A DNA stretch of 64,000 nt from Bradyrhizobium sp. U87765 SZCCT0048 (GCF_018131225.1 NZ_JAFCMM010000004.1:1-64000), one strand, 5' to 3'. Counted from the first letter of the stretch, positions 17,896 to 25,896 are shown. The notes: generated from the sequence alone by a model not told the origin. Numbers and translations: made by a program.

Positions 17896-17938
17896 ACGTT
17901 CGGATCCATTCGACCGATGACGGGGCCGTTGCCGGCCC

Positions 17939-18310
17939 TCAGTACAGCGGGATGCCGGTCGGATAGCCGCCGACGTCGGCCGGCGTGCTGAGCGGCGAGC
18001 GGCGGAAGTCCATGTGCGAGTTCAGCCGGTCGAGGTTCTCGAAGCTGTTCGGACCGCCGGTGGCATAGTCATTGTACTTGCGCTCGCCCGGCAGCACTTC
18101 CGTGCCGGCATCGAGCCAGGAGCGCTTGCTCACATAGATACGGGTGCGCGGCCCGGCCTGGTAGGAGTAGCTGGTCGATGAGCGCTTCACCACCGTCTGG
18201 CGGTGCTTCTTGGTGGCCGCGTCTGCCTGAATGGGCGCGAGCGCCGTGGCGGCAACGGCTGCGGCGAGGCCGATGCCCAAAGCGGAGCGGCTCAGGAATT
18301 TCAAAGTCAT
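17939..18310 (-). CDS. Small exported hypothetical protein
   Basis: The 123-residue protein starts MTLKFLSRSALGIGLAAAV and has a clear Sec signal peptide ending ADA (about residue 31). The mature part opens with a basic TKKHRQTVVKRSST stretch and continues with SYSYQAGPRTRIYVSKRSWLDAGTEVLPGE. No domain is recognised; similar small secreted proteins are common in Bradyrhizobium-like genomes. Two adjacent ATGs occur; the second (18310) has the better spacing from GAGG. Confidence 0.75.
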   Translation of the reverse strand: MTLKFLSRSALGIGLAAAVAATALAPIQADAATKKHRQTVVKRSSTSYSYQAGPRTRIYVSKRSWLDAGTEVLPGERKYNDYATGGPNSFENLDRLNSHMDFRRSPLSTPADVGGYPTGIPLY

Positions 18311-18457
18311 CATGTCCTCATCGGGATTCCGAATGTGGCGGCATTTTAGCCGCCCGCGGGTTGCCGCCACAAGGTGAATTGGGCCACACCCGGCGACAAT
18401 AATAACGCGCCGGCCCCTGCAATGTGCCAAGCAGGGCAAGCTGTTAGCGCAGGTTGC

Positions 18458-18901
18458 CTAAAGGTCGGCCTGGAGGCTGCCGCGCAGGCGCGGCTGGCCG
18501 CCTGCAGCCGCGGGGGCGCCGGCGCGGGCGGCGACGGCGCAGGCCGAATCATCGGGCGCATGGGCGCAGGCGCCGTTGGCGGTCGTGGCGCGCCGGGCGG
18601 TATCCGGTGCCGCGACCGTCCCGGTCGTGTCGGGGTCGCTGCCGCGGTGCGCCGCGGTCGATGCCCTGGCGGCTTCGCCTTCGGCGTAAGAGCCTGTTTT
18701 ATTGATGAAATCGGCCACGCTGGAGAGGTCGGGCGGGCTTGCGGTGAGCACCAGGGCGCCGACCAGCACGAGGGCGGCGAGGCCGCACAGATAAGTGGCG
18801 ACCCCGATGGCCGCCGCAGCGCCGCCGCGGACAGTACTGCGCAAGGCGGCCCGCCATGAGGTCGGGCGGTGTTCGGCTTGATCTGAGCGGGCGATGCGCA
18901 T
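18458..18901 (-). CDS. Hypothetical single-span membrane protein
   Basis: From the ATG at 18901 the protein is 147 residues: a basic N-terminus (MRIARSDQAEHRPTSWR), one strong membrane helix (about 31-52, AAAAIGVATYLCGLAALVLVG), then a polar, Ala/Thr/Pro-rich tail with no recognisable domain. A longer frame starts at 19075 but adds only basic sequence that overlaps the asd leader. The ribosome binding site is weak. Function unknown; moderately likely to be real because a true membrane helix is encoded. Confidence 0.55.
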   Translation of the reverse strand: MRIARSDQAEHRPTSWRAALRSTVRGGAAAAIGVATYLCGLAALVLVGALVLTASPPDLSSVADFINKTGSYAEGEAARASTAAHRGSDPDTTGTVAAPDTARRATTANGACAHAPDDSACAVAARAGAPAAAGGQPRLRGSLQADL

Positions 18902-19095
18902 AGCTGCAGGTCTTGTGGTGGCGTTTGGCGCCCTAGATGATCGGATCAGCAGGGCGGGGCGGATCGGCCGGGCTCCGGCGGCATGGCGGCCAGACCGGGC
19001 CAGCGTTGTCTTTAGGGTGTTTCTCGCATAGAAGCGCCAACGCTTCCGTGATCCGCCGCGCGCGGGCGCAAGCATTTTTGAGCGGAGAGTGAACG

Positions 19096-20130
19096 ATGGG
19101 TTACAAGGTTGCAGTGGTGGGCGCGACCGGCAATGTGGGCCGCGAGATGCTCGACATCCTGTCCGAACGCAGCTTCCCGGCCGACGAGGTGGTGGCGCTG
19201 GCGTCCCGGCGCAGCCAGGGCACCGAGGTGTCGTTCGGTGACAAGACCCTCAAGGTCAAGGCGCTCGAGAATTTCGATTTCAGCGACGTCGACATCTGCC
19301 TGATGTCGGCGGGCGGCACCGTGTCCAAGGAATGGTCGCCGAAGATCGGCGCCGCCGGCGCGGTCGTGATCGATAACTCCTCGGCCTTCCGCATGGATCC
19401 GGACGTGCCGCTGATCGTGCCGGAGGTCAATGCCGCCGCGGTCGCCGGCTTCACCAAGAAGAACATCATCGCCAACCCGAACTGCTCGACCGCGCAGCTC
19501 GTCGTCGCGCTGAAGCCGCTGCACGAGAAGGCCACCATCACGCGCGTCGTGGTCGCGACCTACCAGTCGGTGTCGGGCGCCGGCAAGGATGCGATGGACG
19601 AGCTGTTCTCGCAGACCAAGGCCGTCTACACGACCGAGGATCTCGTCACCAAGAAGTTCCCCAAGCGCATCGCCTTCAACGTCATTCCCGAGATCGACGT
19701 CTTCATGGAAGACGGCTACACGAAGGAAGAGTGGAAGATGATGGTCGAGACCAAGAAGATCCTCGACCCCAAGATCAAGCTCACCGCCACCTGCGTGCGT
19801 GTGCCGGTGTTCGTCGGTCACTCCGAGGCCGTGACCGTCGAGTTCGAGAACCCGATCTCGCCGGACGAAGCGCGCGACATCCTGCGCAACGCGCCGGGCT
19901 GCCTCGTCATCGACAAGCACGAGCCGGGTGGCTACGTCACGCCGTATGAAGCGGCGGGCGAAGACGCCACCTACATCAGCCGCATCCGCGCCGACGCGAC
20001 CGTCGAGAACGGCCTGTCGTTCTGGTGCGTGTCGGACAACCTGCGCAAGGGCGCCGCGCTGAATGCCGTGCAGATCGCGGAAGTGCTGATCAACCGCAAG
20101 CTGATCACCGCCAAGAAGAAGGCGGCCTGA
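19096..20130 (+). CDS. asd: Aspartate-semialdehyde dehydrogenase
   Basis: Asd reduces aspartyl phosphate to aspartate semialdehyde with NADPH, the branch point to lysine/diaminopimelate, threonine and methionine. The 344-residue protein has the NADP motif GATGNVG at 9-15, the catalytic Cys130 in NPNCSTAQ, and the downstream active-site segment RVPVFVGHSEAV with the catalytic His. Length and motif spacing are normal. GAGAGTGAACG precedes the ATG. A strong terminator follows. Its product feeds the pathway containing dapF, encoded 23 kb to the right. Confidence 0.97.
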   Translation: MGYKVAVVGATGNVGREMLDILSERSFPADEVVALASRRSQGTEVSFGDKTLKVKALENFDFSDVDICLMSAGGTVSKEWSPKIGAAGAVVIDNSSAFRMDPDVPLIVPEVNAAAVAGFTKKNIIANPNCSTAQLVVALKPLHEKATITRVVVATYQSVSGAGKDAMDELFSQTKAVYTTEDLVTKKFPKRIAFNVIPEIDVFMEDGYTKEEWKMMVETKKILDPKIKLTATCVRVPVFVGHSEAVTVEFENPISPDEARDILRNAPGCLVIDKHEPGGYVTPYEAAGEDATYISRIRADATVENGLSFWCVSDNLRKGAALNAVQIAEVLINRKLITAKKKAA

Positions 20131-20158
20131 TCGCCGCAGGACAGCGTTTCAAAACAAG

Positions 20159-20190
20159 CGCGGTCGCCTTCGGCGGCCGCGTTTTGTTTT
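20159..20190 (+). terminator. Rho-independent terminator after asd
   Basis: CGCGGTCGCC and GGCGGCCGCG form a 10-bp stem (one T-G pair) with a TTC loop, followed by TTTTGTTTT. It lies 29 bases after the asd stop. Confidence 0.9.
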
Positions 20191-20198
20191 GCGGTGGA

Positions 20199-20429
20199 TC
20201 AGCGCGCGTTGATGTTGCGCACGCAGTTGCCGCGTTCGACCGCGGCCTGAATGCAGCTCTGGTAGTCGTAGTAGCGGCAGTCGGTATAGACGCCCGATGC
20301 GCCGTCGCCGCCGCCGCGGGAAATGCAGAAGGGCGGCGGCCCGCTCGGTCGCGGCGGCGCGGTGCGCGCGGCCATGGCCGGCGACACGCCGATGCCGGCG
20401 ATGATCAGGGCGAGCACGATCGCCCGCAT
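20199..20429 (-). CDS. DUF3551 family small exported protein
   Basis: From the ATG at 20429 the protein is 76 residues: signal peptide MRAIVLALIIAGIGVSPAMA, then PFCISRGGG..YTDCRYYDYQSCIQAAVERGNCVRN, a four-cysteine pattern typical of DUF3551 proteins, which are abundant in Bradyrhizobium and of unknown function. The frame stays open upstream to an ATG at 20489, adding 20 residues made of near-identical five-residue units encoded by a 15-base tandem repeat, so the true start is uncertain. Neither start has a strong ribosome binding site. Confidence 0.7.
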   Translation of the reverse strand: MRAIVLALIIAGIGVSPAMAARTAPPRPSGPPPFCISRGGGDGASGVYTDCRYYDYQSCIQAAVERGNCVRNINAR

Positions 20430-20436
20430 GATGGCA

Positions 20437-20496
20437 GCAGACCTGACGACAGCAGACATGACGAAAGCAGCCTTCACGAAAGCAGACATGGAAATG
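20437..20496 (-). repeat. Four-copy 15-base tandem repeat at the 5' end of the DUF3551 gene
   Basis: On the + strand, units at 20437, 20452, 20467 and 20482 begin GCAG and share a GCAGACATGACGAAA-like consensus. Read leftward they encode five-residue units such as MSAFV, KAAFV, MSAVV and RSAAI in frame with the DUF3551 protein. Confidence 0.75.
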
Positions 20497-20611
20497 ACGC
20501 CCCGCAGTGATGCGATCAGATGCGCATCATAGCGGCAGCTCGGTCCGGTTGCCGCTCACGATTGCGCAAGCGCGCCATGTCGCGTGGGTGACGTCCGGCA
20601 GGCAGGATGGT

Positions 20612-21253
20612 TCAGGCCGCGGCGACCGGCTTGAATTCGCCGGTCGCTTCGTCGAGCACCGAAAGCGAGCCGTGGGCGACGCCGAAATAGGCGCCGTGCA
20701 GCTCCAGCTTGCCGCGTTCGACCAGCACCTGGATGCAGGGGAAGGTCATGAGGTTACGCAGGCTGGTCGACACCGCCTTCTTCTCGAGGCGGGTGACGAA
20801 GTCTTCCAGATCCTCATTCGTACGGCGGGCATTCGCGGCCAGCGTGGGTTCGAGCAGCGACATCCACTTGCCGATGAAGTCGCCCGGTGACAGCGGCGCG
20901 GAATCCTGCGCCAGCGCCTTGATGCCGCCGCACTGGGCATGCCCGAGCACGACGATGTGCTTGACACGCAGCACCTGCACCGCGAACTCGAGCGCGGCCG
21001 AGACGCCATGCGCCTCGCCGTCCGGCGCATAGGGCGGCACGAGGTTCGCGACGTTGCGCACGATGAACAATTCGCCCGGGCCGGCGTCGAAGATCACCTC
21101 CGGCGACACGCGGGAGTCGCAGCAGCCGATCACCATGACCTCGGGCGACTGGCCGCGCTCCGACAACTCGCGGTAGCGGCTCTGTTCGGTTGGCAGGCGC
21201 TGGGTCGCGAACGTCCGATAGCCGGAAACGAGCTGCTGCGGGAATGATGTCAT
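20612..21253 (-). CDS. Beta-class carbonic anhydrase
   Basis: Beta-carbonic anhydrases interconvert CO2 and bicarbonate with a Cys2His zinc site. The 213-residue protein shows Cys44, Asp46 and Arg48 (CCDSRV) and His105/Cys108 (HAQCGG), the complete ligand and Asp-Arg dyad set. Length is normal. It is a cytoplasmic, single-gene unit, divergent from the CitE-like gene. It probably supplies bicarbonate to carboxylases; which paralogue name applies cannot be decided. Confidence 0.95.
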   Translation of the reverse strand: MTSFPQQLVSGYRTFATQRLPTEQSRYRELSERGQSPEVMVIGCCDSRVSPEVIFDAGPGELFIVRNVANLVPPYAPDGEAHGVSAALEFAVQVLRVKHIVVLGHAQCGGIKALAQDSAPLSPGDFIGKWMSLLEPTLAANARRTNEDLEDFVTRLEKKAVSTSLRNLMTFPCIQVLVERGKLELHGAYFGVAHGSLSVLDEATGEFKPVAAA

Positions 21254-21382
21254 GGCTGATCTCGGTCCTCAGGAGGAAACTGGCCGTTGGCTAATCATAA
21301 GCAGCTGAATGTAACAAGTCTTCCGGTCGGCCTCCTGAAATGCTATCGCGCAGGTTCCACTTGCTCCCGGGGAGATCCGAAG

Positions 21383-22258
21383 ATGGTCCGTCCGCGCCGC
21401 AGTCTGCTGTTCATGCCGGGATCCAACCTGCGCGCGCTGGAAAAGGCCCGGACGCTGCCCGCCGACGGCATCATCCTCGATCTCGAGGATGCAGTGGCGC
21501 CCGATGCCAAGGGCGTGGCGCGCGACCAGATCGCGGCGGCGCTCGCCGCCGGCGGCTTCGGCAAGCGCGAGGTGCTGATCCGGATCAACGGGCTGGATAC
21601 GCCATGGTGGGAGGACGATCTCGCGATGGCGGCGAAGGCGGCGCCCGATGGCGTCCTGGTGCCCAAGGTCTCCAGCGTCGGCGATCTCGCATCCGTGGCC
21701 GATCGCCTCGCCAAGCACGCCGCACCGTCCTCGCTCAAGGTCTGGGCGATGATCGAGACGGCGTTCGCGATCCTGCGGGTCGAGGAGCTGTCGGCACAAG
21801 CGCACCGTCCGGAGATGCGGCTCGCCGGCTATGTGATGGGGCCCAACGACATTGCGCGCGAGACGCGCATCCGCATGGTCGAGGGCCGCGCCACCATGCT
21901 GCCGTTCTATCTGTCCTGCATCCTCGCGGCCCATGCGCATGGGCTCGAGATTCTCGACGGGCCCTACAGTGATTTCAGCAATGCCGCTGGCTTCGCTGCC
22001 GAGTGTGCCCAGAGCCGCGACATGGGCTTCGACGGCAAGACGCTGATCCATCCCAGCCAGATCGAGGCCTGCAACGCCGCGTTCACGCCGCCGGCCGACG
22101 AGGTGGCGCAGGCGCGCAAGATTCTCGCGGCGTTCGAGCAGCCCGAGAACGCCGGACGCGGCGCGATCCAGCTCGACGGCCGCATGGTCGAGCGGCTGCA
22201 TGCGGAGATCGCAAGCCGTACCATCGCGATCGCCGATGCGATTGCGGCGATGACCTGA
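21383..22258 (+). CDS. HpcH/HpaI aldolase, CitE-like CoA-lyase subunit
   Basis: The 291-residue protein begins MVRPRRSLLFMPGSN and has the CitE/malyl-CoA lyase hallmarks: RSLLFMPGSN with the substrate Arg, DLEDAVAP with metal-site Glu/Asp, RINGLDTPWWEDDL, and the C-terminal GFDGKTLIHPSQIEACNAAF. The start at 21383 has GGGGAG nine bases upstream. No citrate lyase alpha or gamma subunit gene is nearby, so a citramalyl-, malyl- or beta-methylmalyl-CoA lyase role is more likely than citrate lyase. The exact substrate is unknown. Confidence 0.85.
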   Translation: MVRPRRSLLFMPGSNLRALEKARTLPADGIILDLEDAVAPDAKGVARDQIAAALAAGGFGKREVLIRINGLDTPWWEDDLAMAAKAAPDGVLVPKVSSVGDLASVADRLAKHAAPSSLKVWAMIETAFAILRVEELSAQAHRPEMRLAGYVMGPNDIARETRIRMVEGRATMLPFYLSCILAAHAHGLEILDGPYSDFSNAAGFAAECAQSRDMGFDGKTLIHPSQIEACNAAFTPPADEVAQARKILAAFEQPENAGRGAIQLDGRMVERLHAEIASRTIAIADAIAAMT

Positions 22259-22315
22259 TCGCGCTGTCGCGGAATTTGGGAAAGGGCAGGCCGGCATCAT
22301 ACCGGTGGGAATGAC

Positions 22316-22747
22316 ATGACCCCCTCGTCGGATCGCACCGTTTTGGCCAGCATCGGGTATCGCCTCGCCGAGGCTGACGTCGTCGCCGCTCAACGCGCGC
22401 ATCTGAACAGGCTGTTTTCAGTGCCCTATCGCTGGCATAGCGTGCTGCCGTTGTTCTATGCGCTCGGCCAGATGATGGTGCCGTTTCGCGTCCGCGAACT
22501 GCTTCGGGACAAAAGAGTCCTGCAGCAGGAATGGCAGGTCGAGCTGAGCGAGGCCGGGTTGCGTGCGTTCACCGCAGGGCGGGACGTCCATGTGCCCTGG
22601 AGCGACTACATCGACTATTGGGAGGATGATCGCGTCATCCTGCTCTATCGGCAAAAGGCGCAGTATCAGGTCATCCCTGTTGCCGCTGCAAATCCGGATT
22701 TCCTGAAGGTCCTGCACAGAAAGCTCGCAGCGTCGCCTCGCGACTAG
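22316..22747 (+). CDS. YcxB-like domain protein
   Basis: The 143-residue protein has one hydrophobic segment (about 44-58, LPLFYALGQMMVPF) and then WQVELSEAGLRAFTAGRDVHVPWSDYIDYWEDDRVILLY, which fits the YcxB-like C-terminal domain. That family usually has two membrane helices and is somewhat longer, so this copy may be shortened. It sits in the gap between the CitE-like gene and the convergent leuD; function unknown. Confidence 0.6.
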   Translation: MTPSSDRTVLASIGYRLAEADVVAAQRAHLNRLFSVPYRWHSVLPLFYALGQMMVPFRVRELLRDKRVLQQEWQVELSEAGLRAFTAGRDVHVPWSDYIDYWEDDRVILLYRQKAQYQVIPVAAANPDFLKVLHRKLAASPRD

Positions 22748-22799
22748 ACGAGGCGCGCTCGCGATATTTCAAGGCCATCGCGCGTCTGCGCGTGGCGTC

Positions 22800-23405
22800 C
22801 TACAGCCAGGGACGGGCCGCCTGCGCCTTGGTCTCGAAGCTGGCGATCGCTGGGCTCTTCTCCATCGTCAAGCCGATGTCGTCGAGGCCGTTGAGCAGGC
22901 AGTGCTTGCGGAAGGCGTCGATCTCGAACTTGACCGTGCCGCCGTCGGGTCCGCGGATTTCCTGGTTGACGAGATCCACCGTCAGCGTGGCGTTGGAGCC
23001 GCGCTCGGCGTCGTCGAACAGCTTGTCGAGGTCTTCCTGCGACACCCGGATCGGCAGCAGGCCGTTCTTGAAGCAGTTGTTGTAGAAGATGTCGCCGAAC
23101 GAGGTCGAGATGATGCAGCGGATGCCGAAGTCGGCGAGCGCCCACGGGGCATGCTCACGGCTCGAGCCGCAGCCGAAGTTATCGCCGGCGACCAGGACCT
23201 TGGCATTGCGGTACGACGGCTTGTTGAGCACGAAGTCCGGGTTCTCGCTGCCGTCGTCCTTGTAGCGCTGCTCGGAGAACAGCCCCTTGCCGAGGCCGGT
23301 GCGCTTGATCGTCTTGAGGTACTGCTTGGGAATGATCATGTCGGTGTCGACATTGATGATCCGCAGCGGCGCCGCGACACCTTCCAGCACGGTGAATTTT
23401 TCCAT
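22800..23405 (-). CDS. leuD: 3-isopropylmalate dehydratase small subunit
   Basis: LeuD pairs with LeuC to isomerise 2- to 3-isopropylmalate. The 201-residue protein starts MEKFTVLEGVAAPLRIINVDTDMIIPK and has the swivelling-domain signatures LVAGDNFGCGSSREHAPWAL and GDIFYNNCFKNGLLPI. I chose ATG 23405 with GGGA upstream over a TTG six codons earlier. The partner leuC lies 2.5 kb to the right on the same strand, separated by several small genes. Confidence 0.96.
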   Translation of the reverse strand: MEKFTVLEGVAAPLRIINVDTDMIIPKQYLKTIKRTGLGKGLFSEQRYKDDGSENPDFVLNKPSYRNAKVLVAGDNFGCGSSREHAPWALADFGIRCIISTSFGDIFYNNCFKNGLLPIRVSQEDLDKLFDDAERGSNATLTVDLVNQEIRGPDGGTVKFEIDAFRKHCLLNGLDDIGLTMEKSPAIASFETKAQAARPWL

Positions 23406-23581
23406 CGTTGTGATCCCGGACAATACCTGAGTGAGGCGACCTTATTATCGCGATTGGGCAAGGGGTTAAAGGCCGAAATCGCATGGCAGCGCCCGCTTTT
23501 CGGTGGCACCGGCGCGCCCTTGTGGGGGCCCCGGACAGGAGCCGGCCGGGCGAGCGTCGGCGAAGCCGCCGGGCGCCGGTC

Positions 23582-23989
23582 TCAAGCCTGGGCCTCGATC
23601 GCCTCCATGTCGTCGTCCGACAGCCCGAAATGGTGGCCGATCTCATGGACCAGCACATGGCGGACGATATGGCCCAGCGTTTCCTCGTGCTCGGCCCAGT
23701 AGTCGAGGATGGGGCGGCGATAGAGCCAGATCATGTTGGGCAGCGGAGCGACCTCGTCGACGCTACGGAAGGGCAGGCCGACCCCCTGGAACAGGCCCAG
23801 CAGGTCGAATTCGCTCTCGGCGCCGAGGGCGTCCAGCACCTCGTCGGTCGGGAAATCGTCGACATGGATGATCAGGCCCTCGCACATCGCGCGGAAGCCC
23901 TGAGGCAGCCGCTCGAACACGTGGTGGGCCATGGTTTCGAGCTCGCCCAGCGACGGTGCCCTGGCGGAGGTCCAGACGGGATCGGTCAT
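23582..23989 (-). CDS. Metallopeptidase family protein (zincin-like)
   Basis: The 135-residue protein carries HVLVHEIGHHFGLSDDDMEAIE, a HExxH zinc motif extended to HExGHHxGLSDDDM, the hallmark of the small bacterial zincin-like family formerly DUF1025. Its peptidase activity is inferred from fold only. ATG 23989 was chosen; another in-frame ATG lies at 24001. It is leftward, 176 bases upstream of leuD and divergent from the small exported protein gene at 24100. Confidence 0.88.
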   Translation of the reverse strand: MTDPVWTSARAPSLGELETMAHHVFERLPQGFRAMCEGLIIHVDDFPTDEVLDALGAESEFDLLGLFQGVGLPFRSVDEVAPLPNMIWLYRRPILDYWAEHEETLGHIVRHVLVHEIGHHFGLSDDDMEAIEAQA

Positions 23990-24099
23990 GGCCAGATCCA
24001 TAGGACAATGGCTGTTCCCCGCCAAGCCGCACGGTTGACGCGGCGACGCTAATCGGAGAGCGTGGCGCCGGCTTCAACGGGCGGCTAAGGGCGACGACA

Positions 24100-24396
24100 A
24101 TGCGGATGAGGACAGTGGCTTTGGGGATCACCGGCGGCGCCGTGCTGCTGATGGGAGTCCTGGCGCTCGGCCCGGCCAGCGCGCAGTCCGCCTCGCGCGA
24201 TGGCGTCACGTCCGCGACCGGAGAGGACCTCGCGCCGCCGGTCGTCCGGCGCCGTCCGCAGACCCGGCTGCGGGTCTATCGCTCCTCTCTCGGCCCCAAC
24301 GCGAAGCGCCAGTGCGTCGCCCATTACGAGCAGGAGCACCGCGTCGCCGGCACGGTGATCGTGCCGCGCATGCAGTGCTGGTGGGAGCCGGGCTGA
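24100..24396 (+). CDS. Small exported hypothetical protein with two cysteines
   Basis: The 98-residue protein has a signal peptide MRMRTVALGITGGAVLLMGV.. ending ASAQ (about residue 29) and a mature domain with Cys72 and Cys93 that could form a disulfide (RQCVAHYEQEHRVAG..MQCWWEPG). The RRRPQTRLRVYRSS stretch is basic. It resembles short periplasmic proteins common in Bradyrhizobium-type genomes; no function is known. It is convergent with the next gene, with a six-base gap. Confidence 0.75.
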   Translation: MRMRTVALGITGGAVLLMGVLALGPASAQSASRDGVTSATGEDLAPPVVRRRPQTRLRVYRSSLGPNAKRQCVAHYEQEHRVAGTVIVPRMQCWWEPG

Positions 24397-24402
24397 ACCT
24401 GA

Positions 24403-24627
24403 TCAGCGCCGGCGCGCGGCGCCGATCAGGCCAGCGGCAACGAGCGCGGCCGCGCTCCCGTAGACGACAATCGCCATCGCCTGCTGTGTGAGCGGACTTG
24501 CCGTGCCCGGCGACAGGCCTGGCCCCTGCGCCGCGGTCGCAGGCCGCGCCCCGCAGATGCTGACGGCCATCAGCGCGATGATCAACATCGAGCGGATGAT
24601 GGTGGCATGACCAACGCGGCGGTCCAT
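24403..24627 (-). CDS. Small protein with signal peptide and C-terminal membrane anchor
   Basis: The 74-residue protein starts MDRRVGHATIIRSMLIIAL with a signal peptide ending ATAA. A short linker (QGPGLSPGTASPLTQQ) follows, then a single membrane helix (about 49-70) and the terminal AARRR. The start at 24627 has GGAGG nine bases upstream. The signal peptide, short linker, helix and arginine tail resemble C-terminal sorting-type tails, but the linker is too short for a folded domain. Function unknown. Confidence 0.7.
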   Translation of the reverse strand: MDRRVGHATIIRSMLIIALMAVSICGARPATAAQGPGLSPGTASPLTQQAMAIVVYGSAAALVAAGLIGAARRR

Positions 24628-24787
24628 GGATGAGGCCTCCGGATTGAGAGAGATACCCTCGCAAATACGTTGCGCACCGCCTGTCGTTTCAGTGTGTGTC
24701 CCGCCTTTCCGCACGTTCATGTAGCTGACGGGCGCATTCAGGCGGCGTTCACGCGGGCGTCCCTAGCGTTTTGAGGCGATATCGCCG

Positions 24788-24811
24788 GGAACAATTTCCG
24801 GCTCAGGCGTT
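24788..24811 (+). promoter_or_regulatory. Possible EcfG-type promoter
   Basis: GGAAC at 24788-24792 is followed 15 bases later by CGTT (24808-24811). The general-stress sigma EcfG of Alphaproteobacteria prefers GGAAC and CGTT separated by 16-17 bases, so this is one base short. It precedes the His/Arg/Trp-rich protein gene by 32 bases. Confidence 0.3.
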
Positions 24812-24843
24812 GATCATGCGCTCATCGTCAGGAGGATTGGCAC

Positions 24844-25086
24844 ATGAAGAAAATTCTCGGCATGTTCGCTGTTGCGGGATTGCTTGCCGTTGCGGCTCCC
24901 GTCGGGTCGGCGCAGGCGCTCTCGCTTGCGAATCCGGCCGCGGCAGCGGCGACGAAGACGGCATCCGAACATCTCGGCATGACCACCGAGGTGCGCTGGC
25001 ATCACCGCCACTGGCGCGGGCATCGCTGGCACCACCATCGCCACTGGCGGCACCGTCACTGGCGGCATCATCACCGCCGCTGGTAA
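24844..25086 (+). CDS. Exported His/Arg/Trp-rich small protein
   Basis: The 80-residue protein has a signal peptide (MKKILGMFAVAGLLAVAAP, cleavage near AQA at about 25), a spacer with LSLANPAAAAATKTASEHLG, and a tail of about 28 residues made almost only of His, Arg and Trp with repeated HW and RHW units. An AGGAGG ribosome binding site precedes the ATG. Related Bradyrhizobium proteins share the N-terminal half with His/Gly-rich tails. Metal or polyanion binding is a reasonable guess but unproven. Confidence 0.8.
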   Translation: MKKILGMFAVAGLLAVAAPVGSAQALSLANPAAAAATKTASEHLGMTTEVRWHHRHWRGHRWHHHRHWRHRHWRHHHRRW

Positions 25087-25265
25087 TCCCCTCCCGACAG
25101 CATCCGGTCCAGCGTGGCGAGGCGCGCGTCCTGTCGCAGGCGCGGGCCTTGCTCGCGCCATGTTGCGTTCGCAGATAGGCTGGGATCATGCGTCGTCCGC
25201 CTGTCGAGGCGGATGGCGCGTCCGGCCGTGGTGCCGGAGCCAACCGGAAGCATAAGGAGTTCGTG

Positions 25266-25799
25266 ATGAAATCGCTGATCGGTGCGATCGCCGCAGTCGG
25301 ATTGATCTCGGCTGCGTCGGTCGCGTGGGCGGCCGAGACGTCCTCGACGGCAGCGCCGGCGGCCGGGTCATCGTCGGCCACGACATCCGCGCCGACGCCC
25401 GCACCTGCGGCGCCGCCTGCCGCCGCTGCGCCTGCCGCGCCCGCGTCTGGTGGGACGGCGGCCAGCAAGCCCGCGGAGGCGCCCGCACCGGCGGCCGCGT
25501 CGTCGGCATCCCCATCCGCGGCCAAGCCGTCAGCGGCTGCGGCCGCTGCGCCGAAAGAGGCGCGTCCCGCCAAAAAGGTGAAGCGCCAGGCGCATGCCAA
25601 GCCGCGCGTGCAGCACCGCCGGCTGACCCGCACCTATGTCGAGGATCCTGAGCCGGAGTACGTCTATCATCCGCCGGCCTATTATCGCGGCCCGGGCGGC
25701 TACTATGACTACTACTACGGCCGTCCCTACTACTATCGTCCGTACTATTCGTCGGGCTTTGGTCCCTTCAGCGGCTTCGCGTTCGGCTTCGGCTGGTAA
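25266..25799 (+). CDS. Exported Ala/Pro-rich protein with Tyr/Gly-rich C-terminus
   Basis: The 177-residue protein has a signal peptide (MKSLIGAIAAVGLISAASVAWA), a low-complexity Ala/Ser/Pro region of about 75 residues, a basic patch (KKVKRQAHAKPRVQHRR), and a C-terminal half rich in Tyr and Gly (YYDYYYGRPYYYRPYYSSGFG) ending GFAFGFGW. The AAGGAG six bases before the ATG supports this start. Composition suggests an envelope-associated, possibly wall-binding protein; no catalytic motif is present. Confidence 0.8.
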   Translation: MKSLIGAIAAVGLISAASVAWAAETSSTAAPAAGSSSATTSAPTPAPAAPPAAAAPAAPASGGTAASKPAEAPAPAAASSASPSAAKPSAAAAAAPKEARPAKKVKRQAHAKPRVQHRRLTRTYVEDPEPEYVYHPPAYYRGPGGYYDYYYGRPYYYRPYYSSGFGPFSGFAFGFGW

Positions 25800-25820
25800 G
25801 ACCGCCTGCATCTCGCGAAA

Positions 25821-25861
25821 TAAAAAAAGCGGCCGCATCATCGATGCGGCCGCTTTGCTTT
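25821..25861 (-). terminator. Bidirectional terminator between leuC and the Tyr-rich protein gene
   Basis: AAAGCGGCCGCATC and GATGCGGCCGCTTT form a perfect 14-bp stem with an ATC loop. Leftward transcripts meet seven T residues, so it is chiefly the leuC terminator; rightward it offers a shorter T-rich tail. Confidence 0.92.
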
Positions 25862-25896
25862 GACGGAAGGCGTATGGCGGACGGGCCGCCGCGCGC

